DNA from: Pseudomonas silvicola
Lineage (GTDB): Bacteria > Pseudomonadota > Gammaproteobacteria > Pseudomonadales > Pseudomonadaceae
Assembly (NCBI RefSeq): GCF_026651855.1
Contig: NZ_CP093280.1
Span: forward strand, 4,938,001 to 5,002,000
Direction: 5' to 3'
Length of the DNA: 64,000 bases
Shown: one piece after another, positions 45,644-54,032 of the stretch
Position numbering within the stretch: position 1 is the first letter of the stretch
Layout: each line of letters begins with the position of its first letter
The notes under the pieces: generated by a model
Told to the model about the DNA's origin: nothing
Database searches by the model: none
The model's input: only the letters and a program-made list of their open reading frames with translations
Translations under genes and position numbers: made by a program

Positions 45644-46869
45644 AGCGCTAACTCATCCAAAATGTCGGGGTTGATCTCTATGGGGTCGTCGCCTTCGGAC
45701 ACCGGCATGTCGAAGCGCTCGTACGCCATCTCGTTAACCTGTTCGAGCGCACCATCCAGCATCAGGTCCAGGTGGCGGGTCGCTGTTTCAAGCTCTGCAC
45801 GGCTCCACTGCAGCCGGGAGACCAGCAGCCGCAGGAAAGCTGAGAGGCCGCTATCCAGACCGTTTACCGAGTCGGCTTCAGGCAGTGGCGGGGGCAGGTC
45901 AGGCGAGGCAGGCGCCTCGTCGCTGAAAACGCCAGCAAGCAACGCAGAGACTTCAGCCGTCTCCCGTTGAAGTTGAGCAATCCTGTCCATATCCAGGGTG
46001 AAGCCGGGAGCATCTGCCGCGTGCCCGGGTACGATGCTGACGCCAGGCGCGCACGCCACTGTCGCGTGCAAGTCACGGTAGACGGCTTGGGGCTCAAGGG
46101 AGAGCACCTTGTAAACACGTTCCAATTGCTGCACTTCCTGCGGGCTGACGACGCCTTCGGCCTTGGCAAGCTGGGCGAGAAAATTCGCCATTTTGCTTTT
46201 CGCATCGTGGTCCAAGGGGTCGAGCTTTTTCTTCAGGCTCGCCAGCTCCGGGGGCTGTTGCAACTGAAGCGCAAGGTGTGCCTTCAATCGCTTGCGCTGG
46301 GCAATGCTCAGGTGTTCCCAGGCATCGATATGACTCGAAAGCCATGAAGTCTCTATTGGCGACGTCTTGCCGTCCGCGGCTGCCACGGCGCTGGCCAAAT
46401 CCAGGGTGACCGCCGCGGCCTGATAAGCACTGTCTGCGCGCATCGAGCCGTCGGTGGTCGCGCAGGCAAACAAGGCGACAGGATCGCCTGGCTTGGGTAA
46501 TCTCGCACCAGACAGGACGTCGGGCTCGCAGCCCACGTTAATGGCATCGAAGAGTTGGGCAAGGGCAATGGCCTGGTCACGGGAAAGCGCCTCGATGGCG
46601 TTCAACCGCTGGGTCAGGTCGCCATAGCTCAGGCATAGCGTGTCTGTGCCTGCCCGGGCTTTCAGTCTATCCAGCTCGGCCTGGGTTTCCAGCGGCCAGA
46701 GCTCGACGGGAAGGTACAGTAAGGCCTCGAGTGTGTGGGCGCTGTCAGGATTGCGCCCCAGATAACGACTGAACGGGCCGAGGACGGTGGAGCACTGATC
46801 GACGATCAACTGCAGTTTTTTCCGGGTTCCAGAGGAGGCGGTGACATCGGGTAGACCGTCGATCAGGGT
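45365..46869. repeat. Right copy of the tandem duplication (1491-bp period)
   Basis: Second copy, identical to 43874-45378. It holds the C-terminal part of the intact TerB-type gene and the N-terminal part of the truncated brxD. The 14-bp repeat CCGTCGATCAGGGT occurs at both ends (45365, 46856). Confidence 0.92.
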
Positions 46870-47790
46870 CGCCGGAGGGTCGAGGCGGCTTGACGCCGCG
46901 CGGTAGAGGACCGTGAGCCTGGTATTGTCATGCTTAAGGAGGATGCCAGTGGGGTGGCGGTTGGCGAATTCGCTGCGAAACAACCGCATGAACGCCTCCT
47001 TGCAGCGCTCCATTGGGGGGCGTCGAATGACATTCGGGTCGTTCAATACCCACGCAAGTGCCCAGCTGGCTGAGAGCGGATACTGATCGGTCGCCATCTG
47101 CCCCAACGCCACGCCCAGGGAAGTCGGTATTTCGTGACCGTCAGCAGCCGGTAAGGCAGGTTCTTGCAGGTAAGACCGAGGGGCGATTTCGCTCAGTTTC
47201 AGGTGTTCAAGCAGTCTGCGGCCGTGAGCGTGGAATGAATCGTCATGGCCATAGACCTCCATCAGGCGTTGCACCTCATGCCTGATGGTCGGCACTTCAA
47301 GGCACACCTGCGGGTCGAGGCCTGCATCCACGAACAGGCGTCTTTCAAGGCCATAGAAGAAAAGGAAAACGTGCCCGATGTCGACGGTCGGATCGCAACG
47401 GCCTTGGGCGTGCCATTCAAGATAACGACGGCGTGCGTCGGGCAACAGTTCGTGGTAGCCAGGCGACCAGGCTTCCGGGTTGGGGCTGATCGCAATGGGT
47501 GAGCGCCGGACCTTGCGAGTGGCGTCAATCATCGAAGGTTCCGAGTAGTCGGTGCCTGCTGCCTCGGAGAAGTAGAACAGGCCGTGCGGCAATGAGATGC
47601 CCGCGACGGTGACGCCCTCGCCTTTATTGATCCAGCGTGCCTTGGCGGGCGCTGAGGAGGGACGGGGAATAGCGTAGGACTGCGCCATTCCAGTGCCCAA
47701 CTGGATGGGGTGCAGATCAGAAGCCGCAGGCAAGGCTTCGTCTGGCACTCGCCTCAACCCAGCGCTACCCGCTTCGTGCGTCCCTGCCAT
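45640..47790 (-). CDS. TerB_N-TerB-TerB_C multidomain protein, intact
   Basis: A 716-aa cytoplasmic protein. N-terminal part (about 40-250) resembles TerB_N (WINKGEGVTVAGISLPHGLF, RRYLEWHAQGR, VFLFFYGLERRLF). TerB-like helical segments follow with SAVAAADGKTSPIE and QLAKAEGVVSPQEVQQLERVY, whose Asp/Glu could bind metal, then a C-terminal TerB_C-like end (LDLMLDGALEQVNEMAYERFD). ATG 47790 follows AGGGA. TerB-type proteins linked to ATPases and helicases have been proposed to act in stress or phage response. It heads the module. Confidence 0.82.
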   Translation of the reverse strand: MAGTHEAGSAGLRRVPDEALPAASDLHPIQLGTGMAQSYAIPRPSSAPAKARWINKGEGVTVAGISLPHGLFYFSEAAGTDYSEPSMIDATRKVRRSPIAISPNPEAWSPGYHELLPDARRRYLEWHAQGRCDPTVDIGHVFLFFYGLERRLFVDAGLDPQVCLEVPTIRHEVQRLMEVYGHDDSFHAHGRRLLEHLKLSEIAPRSYLQEPALPAADGHEIPTSLGVALGQMATDQYPLSASWALAWVLNDPNVIRRPPMERCKEAFMRLFRSEFANRHPTGILLKHDNTRLTVLYRAASSRLDPPATLIDGLPDVTASSGTRKKLQLIVDQCSTVLGPFSRYLGRNPDSAHTLEALLYLPVELWPLETQAELDRLKARAGTDTLCLSYGDLTQRLNAIEALSRDQAIALAQLFDAINVGCEPDVLSGARLPKPGDPVALFACATTDGSMRADSAYQAAAVTLDLASAVAAADGKTSPIETSWLSSHIDAWEHLSIAQRKRLKAHLALQLQQPPELASLKKKLDPLDHDAKSKMANFLAQLAKAEGVVSPQEVQQLERVYKVLSLEPQAVYRDLHATVACAPGVSIVPGHAADAPGFTLDMDRIAQLQRETAEVSALLAGVFSDEAPASPDLPPPLPEADSVNGLDSGLSAFLRLLVSRLQWSRAELETATRHLDLMLDGALEQVNEMAYERFDMPVSEGDDPIEINPDILDELAL

Positions 47791-47823
47791 GGTGCGTTCC
47801 CTGATGAATAATGGCTGACTGGC

Positions 47824-47852
47824 AGTATTGTCGATTTACTTACAGAGGCCAA
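47824..47852 (-). promoter_or_regulatory. Putative promoter of the TerB-BrxD-helicase module
   Basis: Minus strand TTGGCC (from 47847-47852) and AATACT (from 47824-47829) are spaced 17 bases apart, 34 bases upstream of the TerB-type ATG. Boxes are only fair matches to sigma-70. Confidence 0.35.
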
Positions 47853-47907
47853 GGGCTGAATTGGCGGGCGGCGCTTGTCAGATCCCAAGGCCGGGCAGCC
47901 AGCTGTT

Positions 47908-48789
47908 TCAAACGAGGCTCAACACCGCATCCGCAAAATCGGCAGGCGCTTCCTGCGGCACGTTATGCCCCACGCCATCGAGAATCACCCGGCGAACGGG
48001 CCCGGTAAACTTGCTCAGCGCCGTTCGTTCATCCTCGATCGGCCTCACACCGTCGTCAGTGCCCGCCAGTATGGCCGTGGGTACCGAAATCAGCGGTTGC
48101 CGCGCTAGCTGCTGCTGTATAGCCGCATACTGCGGATCGCCTTCGACCAAGCCGAAGCGGTGTCGATAGGAATGCGTGACGACATCGACGAAATCGGGAT
48201 TATGGAACGACCGGGCGGTGGCCTGGAACTGCTGGTCACTGAACGTCCACAACGGCGACCATTGCTGCCACAGCAGGCGGCAGAATGCGTCCCGGTTCGT
48301 TTCGAGCGCGGTGTAGCCGCGGTCACTGTGCAGGTAGTACTGATACCACAGGCGATGCTCGGCCTCAGGCGCAGCAGGCTGGCTGGCCGCTGCGATGTCC
48401 TGGATGTTGTAGCCGGGCTCGCAACTGACCAGGCCGACCACCCGCTGCGGCCAGAGCGCTGCGACGACGCAGGCGGCCCTCCCGCCCCAGTCATAGCCAG
48501 CGAGCACCGCGCGCTGGATGTTTAGGGCGTCCAGTAGCGCTAGCAGGTCGGCACCCAGTGCCGCTTGCTCTCCGGAGCGCGGCGTACCAGGTGAGACAAA
48601 GCGCGTGTCGGCGTAGCCGCGCAGTGACGGGATGATGCAGCGGCAACCGGCCGCGGCCAGGCGCTCGGCGACATCGTCGTAGGCGTGGGCGTCATAGGGG
48701 AAGCCGTGCAACAGCAACGCCACGGGCCCGTCGGCCGGACCTGTTTCCCGGTATGAAATTTTCAGTACACCGGCGTGGATTTCTTTCAC
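47908..48789 (-). CDS. Alpha/beta hydrolase
   Basis: A 293-aa hydrolase of the epoxide-hydrolase/haloalkane-dehalogenase type. Oxyanion motif LLLHGFPYDAHAYDD, nucleophile elbow AGYDWGGRAA with Asp as nucleophile, and catalytic His in GVGHNVP are visible; a cap covers about residues 130-210. GTG 48789 is chosen since AGGACG lies 7 bases upstream and the fold starts there; ATG 48846 would add 19 residues without clear signal. The promoter is shared with the divergent cupin gene. Confidence 0.82.
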   Translation of the reverse strand: MKEIHAGVLKISYRETGPADGPVALLLHGFPYDAHAYDDVAERLAAAGCRCIIPSLRGYADTRFVSPGTPRSGEQAALGADLLALLDALNIQRAVLAGYDWGGRAACVVAALWPQRVVGLVSCEPGYNIQDIAAASQPAAPEAEHRLWYQYYLHSDRGYTALETNRDAFCRLLWQQWSPLWTFSDQQFQATARSFHNPDFVDVVTHSYRHRFGLVEGDPQYAAIQQQLARQPLISVPTAILAGTDDGVRPIEDERTALSKFTGPVRRVILDGVGHNVPQEAPADFADAVLSLV

Positions 48790-48902
48790 AGCGTCGTCCT
48801 CGGCAAGGGTGTCTGCATCAGACCGCACGGATGACAATTTCGTCATTCTTGCCGGGCCGAAATTCGGTTTAATAAAACACACCGACCAAACCAGGAGGCT
48901 CT

Positions 48903-49502
48903 ATGACTTTCACGATGAAAAACGGTGCGATGCGGGCCAGCTTGCTGGCCTGGAGTTTGGCTGGCAGCACAGCAATGGCCGCGACGGCCGAGGCGCCCCC
49001 GGTTCCCGTCCTGGGTACTGCCGAGGTGCAGGCCACGACCACCGCGAACCCCCAGCACCCCACGGTGCCCTACGCCAACCTGTGGGCCGATGCCGAGGGC
49101 CACACCCATGTGGCCAAGTGTGAACTCAACGGCATGAAGCTGCTGAGCTATGCGCCACCCGCCGCGCCGGAATGGTTCGGCACACCCCCCGAAGACATCC
49201 AGAGCATTACCTATGCGGTGCTGCCGGTGGGCTACGTGGGCTCCTGGCATCACGCGCCAGGCCCGCAATGGGTCGTGACCCTGTCCGGCCAGTGGTCGGT
49301 GGAAGCCACCGATGGGCAGACGCTGGTGCAGGGGCCGGGGGATTTTCAGTTCAACGCGGATACCTCCTCGTTCGCCAGCACGCCCGGGGGCAAGGTGGGG
49401 CACATTTCCAGGACGGTGGGCAACGTTCCCAACGTGCAGCTGATCATCAAGCTCAAGCCGCGTGCCGGGGCGGTGTATGCGGGCAAACCATGTGCCGTCT
49501 GA
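48903..49502 (+). CDS. Exported cupin-domain protein
   Basis: A 199-aa protein. A signal peptide (RASLLAWSLAGSTAMAA) ends near residue 27. The cupin strand is GSWHHAPGPQWVVTLSGQW, with the His pair and a second motif GPGDFQFNADTSS. Metal binding is therefore likely. AGGAGG precedes the ATG. No partner gene indicates the substrate. Confidence 0.8.
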   Translation: MTFTMKNGAMRASLLAWSLAGSTAMAATAEAPPVPVLGTAEVQATTTANPQHPTVPYANLWADAEGHTHVAKCELNGMKLLSYAPPAAPEWFGTPPEDIQSITYAVLPVGYVGSWHHAPGPQWVVTLSGQWSVEATDGQTLVQGPGDFQFNADTSSFASTPGGKVGHISRTVGNVPNVQLIIKLKPRAGAVYAGKPCAV

Positions 49503-49627
49503 GGTGGGCGGCTGATGTTCGTTGAACTATTGGTTACAGCGATTTGACTAACATTGTGCAGTCAGCCCTGGCCAGTGGCCAGGGCCATTTCTCAACGATG
49601 CACTTGCAGACGAAGGTCGGTGAAATC

Positions 49628-49876
49628 ATGAAGCGTGAACAGATCGAAGGTGTTGCGGAAAAGGCCGCCGGTAAAGCCCAGAGCGCGGTAGGGCGGCTGC
49701 TTGGGGACTCGCAAATGGAGGCTGAAGGCGCAGGGCACCAGGCTGCTGGCCAGGTGACCAAGACCTACGGCGACGCGCTCGATACCGTGTCGGCTTTTGT
49801 CAAAGAGAAGCCGGTGGCAGCCCTCGCCATCGGGGCAGCGCTGGCGCTGGTGGTCAGCCGCCTACTGCGCCGCTGA
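49628..49876 (+). CDS. CsbD/DUF883-like stress protein with C-terminal membrane helix
   Basis: An 82-aa protein. The first half (QIEGVAEKAAGKAQSAVGRLLG) resembles CsbD. The second half has a membrane helix (PVAALAIGAALALVVSRLL) ending in arginines, as in DUF883 proteins. It is preceded by GGTGAA. Such proteins are usually general-stress genes; an AT-rich stretch at 49515-49560 may hold the promoter, but I cannot name a consensus. Confidence 0.78.
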   Translation: MKREQIEGVAEKAAGKAQSAVGRLLGDSQMEAEGAGHQAAGQVTKTYGDALDTVSAFVKEKPVAALAIGAALALVVSRLLRR

Positions 49877-49904
49877 GCAGCTCCCCCTTCCAGGCCGCTG
49901 CCGG

Positions 49905-50807
49905 TCAGGTGTACGAAGCCAGCAGTTGCCGCACCTCTTCAAGCCCAGGCGCGTAAGCGCCTGCATGGCTGCAGGACACTGAAGCACAGGCCGCTGCGAA
50001 ACGCAGTTGCGCCTGTGCTTCGTCAATGCCCAGTACTTCACACGCCAGCCATCCCGCCATGCAGGCATCTCCAGCGCCCACGGTATCGGCGACCTCCACG
50101 GCAATCGCCGGTTGGCTGTATTGCTGGCTGCCGATATGCAGGACCATACCGGCCTCACCTCGGGTAAATAGCACGCGAGCCGCTGGGTTGAGGGCACGCA
50201 GTGCGTCCAGCGCCTGTTCCTCCGTGCGCCCAGGGTAGATCTGGCGCAGGTCCTCGTCCGACAGCTTGATCAACTCTGCCAGCCTGACCATGGTGGGGAA
50301 CGTGTGCTCAAGGTAGTGCGGATCCATGAGGTTGCGCCAGTTGGGGTCAAAGCTGATGCGCTTACCCGCTTGCCTGGCCTGTTGCGCGATGCCCACCAGA
50401 CGGTCGGCCAGCGGTTGGCGCGCCAGGCTGATGCAACTGAAATGGCACCATCGGGTGGCGTCGAGCCAGCCTTGGGGAAGGTGCTGGGGATCAAACCGCA
50501 GGTCGGCGTCACCGGCGAAAAAATACCGGGGAGGGTGGCTGGACGCAACGATCGCAACGAGCGGATCGCTGTCGACGCGCTGGATGAAACGCATGTCCAG
50601 CCCGGCGGCGCGGGACTGGTTCGCGATTTCATCACCCAGTGAATCCTGGCTGATGGCCCCAGCGAACGCGGCCTGCACGCCCAGGCGGCTCAAGCTGCGG
50701 GCCACATTCCAGGGCGCGCCGCCGGGGTACCCTTGCCAGTGTCCAGGCGAGCCCTGGACGATATCGGTCAGGGCTTCACCGAAAACGATTACGTGGGGCA
50801 GTGACAT
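49905..50807 (-). CDS. PfkB-family sugar kinase (fructokinase-like)
   Basis: A 300-aa ribokinase-family enzyme. N-terminal sugar motif GGAPWNVARSLSRLG and C-terminal anion-hole motif DTVGAGDACMAGW are present. Residues YFFAGDADLRFD and FDPNWRNLM fit fructokinase. ATG 50807 follows AGGAG. No sugar transporter is adjacent, so the substrate is inferred from family. Downstream of an orphan TauA-like gene. Confidence 0.87.
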   Translation of the reverse strand: MSLPHVIVFGEALTDIVQGSPGHWQGYPGGAPWNVARSLSRLGVQAAFAGAISQDSLGDEIANQSRAAGLDMRFIQRVDSDPLVAIVASSHPPRYFFAGDADLRFDPQHLPQGWLDATRWCHFSCISLARQPLADRLVGIAQQARQAGKRISFDPNWRNLMDPHYLEHTFPTMVRLAELIKLSDEDLRQIYPGRTEEQALDALRALNPAARVLFTRGEAGMVLHIGSQQYSQPAIAVEVADTVGAGDACMAGWLACEVLGIDEAQAQLRFAAACASVSCSHAGAYAPGLEEVRQLLASYT

Positions 50808-50954
50808 GGTTTCTCCTGCTTCAAGGGGTGGCAGCGGCGAGAATAACCATACGTGGGAGGGGGGCGGGGTGGCTAGTGGCAAATCGACGTGGCACCGATA
50901 CTTATTTGCCCTGCGGAACTGGGGCAGAGCTCAAGAGCATCGGCCTGGTACAGA

Positions 50955-50973
50955 CGCGGCCACAAGGGCCGCG
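50955..50973. repeat. Short GC-rich palindrome, related to the one at 24394
   Basis: Stem CGCGGCC (50955-50961) / GGCCGCG (50967-50973), loop ACAAG, downstream of the TauA-like gene. The same CGCGGCC/GGCCGCG pair occurs at 24395-24412. Repeated intergenic element or terminator; no T run follows. Confidence 0.45.
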
Positions 50974-50990
50974 GTTGGGCGGGTGCGGGC

Positions 50991-51968
50991 TCAGGGCTTG
51001 ATGTACTGGGCGCTGACGAAGGGGGTGTAGTCGGGCAGCACGCCCGGGATCTTCTTCTGTTCCTGAAGGAAGGCCGCGGTGCTGGCTATGTCCTTGGCGG
51101 TGCCACCGCCCAGCAGCGCGGGGCTGAGTTGCGCCTTGGCGTCCGGGTAGTTGGAGCCTGCCAGCAACTCGGGCACATCGCTGGCGTTGGCGCCGGTCAG
51201 GCGGGCGATTTTCTGGACGGGGGCCGAGTCGGCTGTCCACTCGCTTTTGTGCGCGGCATAGTCGGCGAAAGCCTTGAGGGTCACGCCGGCGAACTGGGCA
51301 ATCACCTCGGGGTGTTTTTGCGCATAGTCCTTGCGTGCTACCCATACCTCAAAGGTGGGCGAGCCCCATTGGCCGACCTGAGCGGCGTCGGTGAGGGTCT
51401 TGCCTGTCTTGCGGATTTCCCCCAGCGCGGGCGACCAGACGAAGGCCCCGTCGATGTCCCCGCGCTTCCACGCCGCGGCGATTTCGGTGGGTTGCAGGTT
51501 CACCACCTTGACCTTGCCTTCCAGCCCCCAGTGCTTCAGGGCGCCTAGCAGGCTGTAATGCGAAGTGGACACGAAGGGCGTGGCGATGGTCTTGCCGACC
51601 AGGTCCTGCGGGTTGTTGATGCCGCTGCCATTGCGGACCACCAGGGCTTCGGAAGAGTTGATTTGCGCTGACACGATGAAGGCCACGATGGGCAATTGCC
51701 GCGACGCGGCCGCCGCCAGCGGACTGGAACCCAGGTTGCCGATCTGCACGTCACCGGAGGCAATGGCGGTCACGACCTCCGGGCCGCTGTTGAACCGGCG
51801 CCAATCGATTTTTTCACCAATGGCCTTTTCGTACTCGCCGTCGGCCTGGGGGACTTTGCTTGGGTCGGTACCGGTCTGGTAGCCGATGGTCAGGTTCGCC
51901 GCCTGGGTGGCGAAGGCGACGCTCATCAGCAGTGAAGCGGCCAGCAGTTTGAACGGGCGAGGGGGCAT
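50991..51968 (-). CDS. Taurine-type ABC substrate-binding protein (TauA-like), orphan
   Basis: A 325-aa periplasmic protein. Signal peptide (KLLAASLLMSVAFATQAA) followed by NLTIGYQTGTDPSKVPQADG, close to TauA. GNLGSSPLAAAASR and IGYQ segments and the WGSPTFEVWVARKDYA stretch agree. No TauB, TauC or TauD gene is adjacent, so it must use a permease elsewhere. It is divergent from the sulfite reductase with an AT-rich gap, as expected for CysB-regulated genes; no CysB site is defined. Confidence 0.88.
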   Translation of the reverse strand: MPPRPFKLLAASLLMSVAFATQAANLTIGYQTGTDPSKVPQADGEYEKAIGEKIDWRRFNSGPEVVTAIASGDVQIGNLGSSPLAAAASRQLPIVAFIVSAQINSSEALVVRNGSGINNPQDLVGKTIATPFVSTSHYSLLGALKHWGLEGKVKVVNLQPTEIAAAWKRGDIDGAFVWSPALGEIRKTGKTLTDAAQVGQWGSPTFEVWVARKDYAQKHPEVIAQFAGVTLKAFADYAAHKSEWTADSAPVQKIARLTGANASDVPELLAGSNYPDAKAQLSPALLGGGTAKDIASTAAFLQEQKKIPGVLPDYTPFVSAQYIKP

Positions 51969-52066
51969 GATCGGGTGCACCTGAGTCAGTAGAGGTGCGT
52001 TAATGTTATTAGCTATTAAAAAACCGAAACAAATAATGTATTGGAATATGCATATGGTCGTATCAG

Positions 52067-52099
52067 TAGCACACAGCGTGGAACAAGCGCCGTGTGCTA
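52067..52099 (+). ncRNA. Hairpin of the CysI leader or small RNA
   Basis: A perfect 8-bp stem TAGCACAC (52067-52074) / GTGTGCTA (52092-52099), extended inside by GCG / CGC. It lies upstream of the terminator at 52195, so the segment 52067-52260 may be a small RNA or an attenuated leader. Confidence 0.4.
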
Positions 52100-52194
52100 C
52101 CTGGTACCCCGACCACAGTCCTGGCAATACAAGCTCCCGCCTTTTAAAGGATTCAGGCCAGGGTTGAAACAGTGACGTTTCAAATAACATTAGC

Positions 52195-52259
52195 CAGATC
52201 AGATGGCGGTTTACTGCGGCAAAGCGCCACATCAGACGTGAATCTGATCTGCTTTTTTT
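52195..52259 (+). terminator. Rho-independent terminator or attenuator in the CysI leader
   Basis: Stem CAGATCAGAT (52195-52204) / ATCTGATCTG (52242-52251), followed by C and T7 (52253-52259). A competing local stem ATCAGA (52231-52236) / TCTGAT (52243-52248) uses the same right arm. The nearest plus-strand gene upstream is far away (49876), so the terminated transcript must start within the gap. Confidence 0.6.
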
Positions 52260-52358
52260 ACCGGGATGTGAATCTGTAACCCGCATCAGCTTCGGAGGAT
52301 AGTGGCCCCCATCGAATCTGCCCCGTGCGAGAGGGCAGGCCCTGATGAGGTCCAGACG

Positions 52359-54032
52359 ATGTACCGATATGATGATTACGACCGTGCCCTGGTGCATGAG
52401 CGAGTGGCACAGTTTCGCGATCAAGTGCAGCGCTTTCAGGCCGGCGAACTGAGCGATGAAGAGTTTCTGCCGCTGCGCCTGCAAAACGGCCTGTACATGC
52501 AGAAGCATGCGTACATGCTGCGCGTGGCCATCCCCTACGGCACGTTGTCGGCGCACCAGTTGCGCACCCTGGCGCATATTGCCCGCGAATACGACCGCGG
52601 CTACGGCCACTTCACTACCCGCCAGAACTTGCAATACAACTGGATCGAACTGAACCAGGTACCGGACATCCTCCAGCACCTGGCCGCGGTGGACATGCAT
52701 GCCATCCAGACCTCGGGCAACTGCGTGCGCAATATCACCACCGAAGCGTTCGCAGGCGTTGCCGCCGACGAGTTGATGGACCCGCGCCCACTGGCCGAGA
52801 TCCTGCGCCAGTGGTCGACCATCAACCCTGAATTCCTGTTTCTGCCACGCAAGTTCAAGATCGCTATCTGCTCCGCCGAACAGGATCGCGCGGCGATCAT
52901 GATGCATGACATTGGCCTGTACCTCTACGCCAACGCCGAGGGCGAGAAGCGCCTGCGGGTGATGGTGGGCGGTGGCCTGGGGCGCACCCCGATCCTGTCG
53001 CAGCAGATCCGCGAGGACTTGCCCTGGCAGCACCTGCTGTCATACGTGGAGGCCATCCTGCGGGTCTACAACCGCCATGGCCGCCGGGACAACAAATACA
53101 AGGCGCGCATCAAGATTCTGGTCAAGGCGCTGGGCATCGAAGCGTTTTCGGCCGAGGTGGAACAGGAGTGGCAGTACCTCAAGGACGGCCCTGCGCAGCT
53201 CACCGTTGACGAATACCAGCGCGTTGCTGATGCCTTCGTTTCACCGGCTTACCAGACGCTGCACGACGATCACTTGAACTTCGGCAGCCAACTGATGGCT
53301 TTCCCCGATTTCGCCCGCTGGGTATCGCGCAACACCCGTGCGCACAAAGTGCCCGGCTACGTCAGCGTGACCTTATCCACCAAGCCCGGCCCTGACACCC
53401 CGCCCGGCGACCTGACGGCCGCGCAGATGGAAGCCGTGGCCCACTGGGCCGAGTTGTTCGGCTTTGGCGAGATCCGCATCGCCCACGAGCAGAACCTGAT
53501 TCTGCCAGATGTGCGCAAGACCGATCTGCTGGCCTTGTGGACCCTCGCCAGCGAGCACGGCCTGGGAGTGGCGAACGCTGGCCTGCTGACTGACATCATT
53601 GCCTGCCCCGGTGGCGATTTCTGCGCGTTGGCCAACGCCCGCTCCCTGCCGATCACGGCCGCCATTCAGGCGCGCTTCAACGACCTGGATTTCCTTCACG
53701 ACCTGGGTGATTTCAGCCTCAACATCGCCGGCTGCATGAACGCCTGCGGCCACCACCACATCGGCAACATTGGCATTCTGGGCGTCGATAAGAACGGCCA
53801 CGAGTGGTACCAGATCACCTTGGGCGGTGCCCAAGGCAAGGCCGCATCGCTGGGCAAGGTCATCGGTCCTTCGTTCAGCGCCGAGCAGATCCCCGAGGTG
53901 ATCGAGCGTGTGGTGCACACGTTCGTCGATTACCGTGAGGTGGACGAACTGTTTATCGACACCTTTACCCGCATCGGCATCGAGCCGTTCAAGGAACGGG
54001 TGTACCCGCCCCGAGAGGAGCAACCGGCATGA
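52359..54032 (+). CDS. cysI: Sulfite reductase, CysI-like hemoprotein
   Basis: A 557-aa ferredoxin/NADPH-type siroheme reductase. The iron-sulfur/siroheme cysteines are in CPGGDFCALANAR and GCMNACGHHH; the RNxTTEAFAG (NCVRNITTEAFAG) and GGGLGRTP segments are also typical. It reduces sulfite to sulfide. ATG 52359 is chosen (GAGGT 7 bases upstream; the family starts MYxYDxYD). It overlaps the DUF934 gene by ATGA. A second CysI copy is likely elsewhere in the genome. Confidence 0.9.
   Translation: MYRYDDYDRALVHERVAQFRDQVQRFQAGELSDEEFLPLRLQNGLYMQKHAYMLRVAIPYGTLSAHQLRTLAHIAREYDRGYGHFTTRQNLQYNWIELNQVPDILQHLAAVDMHAIQTSGNCVRNITTEAFAGVAADELMDPRPLAEILRQWSTINPEFLFLPRKFKIAICSAEQDRAAIMMHDIGLYLYANAEGEKRLRVMVGGGLGRTPILSQQIREDLPWQHLLSYVEAILRVYNRHGRRDNKYKARIKILVKALGIEAFSAEVEQEWQYLKDGPAQLTVDEYQRVADAFVSPAYQTLHDDHLNFGSQLMAFPDFARWVSRNTRAHKVPGYVSVTLSTKPGPDTPPGDLTAAQMEAVAHWAELFGFGEIRIAHEQNLILPDVRKTDLLALWTLASEHGLGVANAGLLTDIIACPGGDFCALANARSLPITAAIQARFNDLDFLHDLGDFSLNIAGCMNACGHHHIGNIGILGVDKNGHEWYQITLGGAQGKAASLGKVIGPSFSAEQIPEVIERVVHTFVDYREVDELFIDTFTRIGIEPFKERVYPPREEQPA

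Larger units (their letters stand above)
51969..52358. promoter_or_regulatory. AT-rich intergenic region between TauA-like and CysI-like genes
   Basis: Bases 51995-52065 are AT-rich (TTATTAGCTATTAAAAAACC) and lie upstream of both divergent genes. On the plus strand a strong hairpin at 52067-52099 and a terminator at 52195-52259 follow, described separately. The CysI-like ATG is preceded by GAGGT. Confidence 0.6.
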
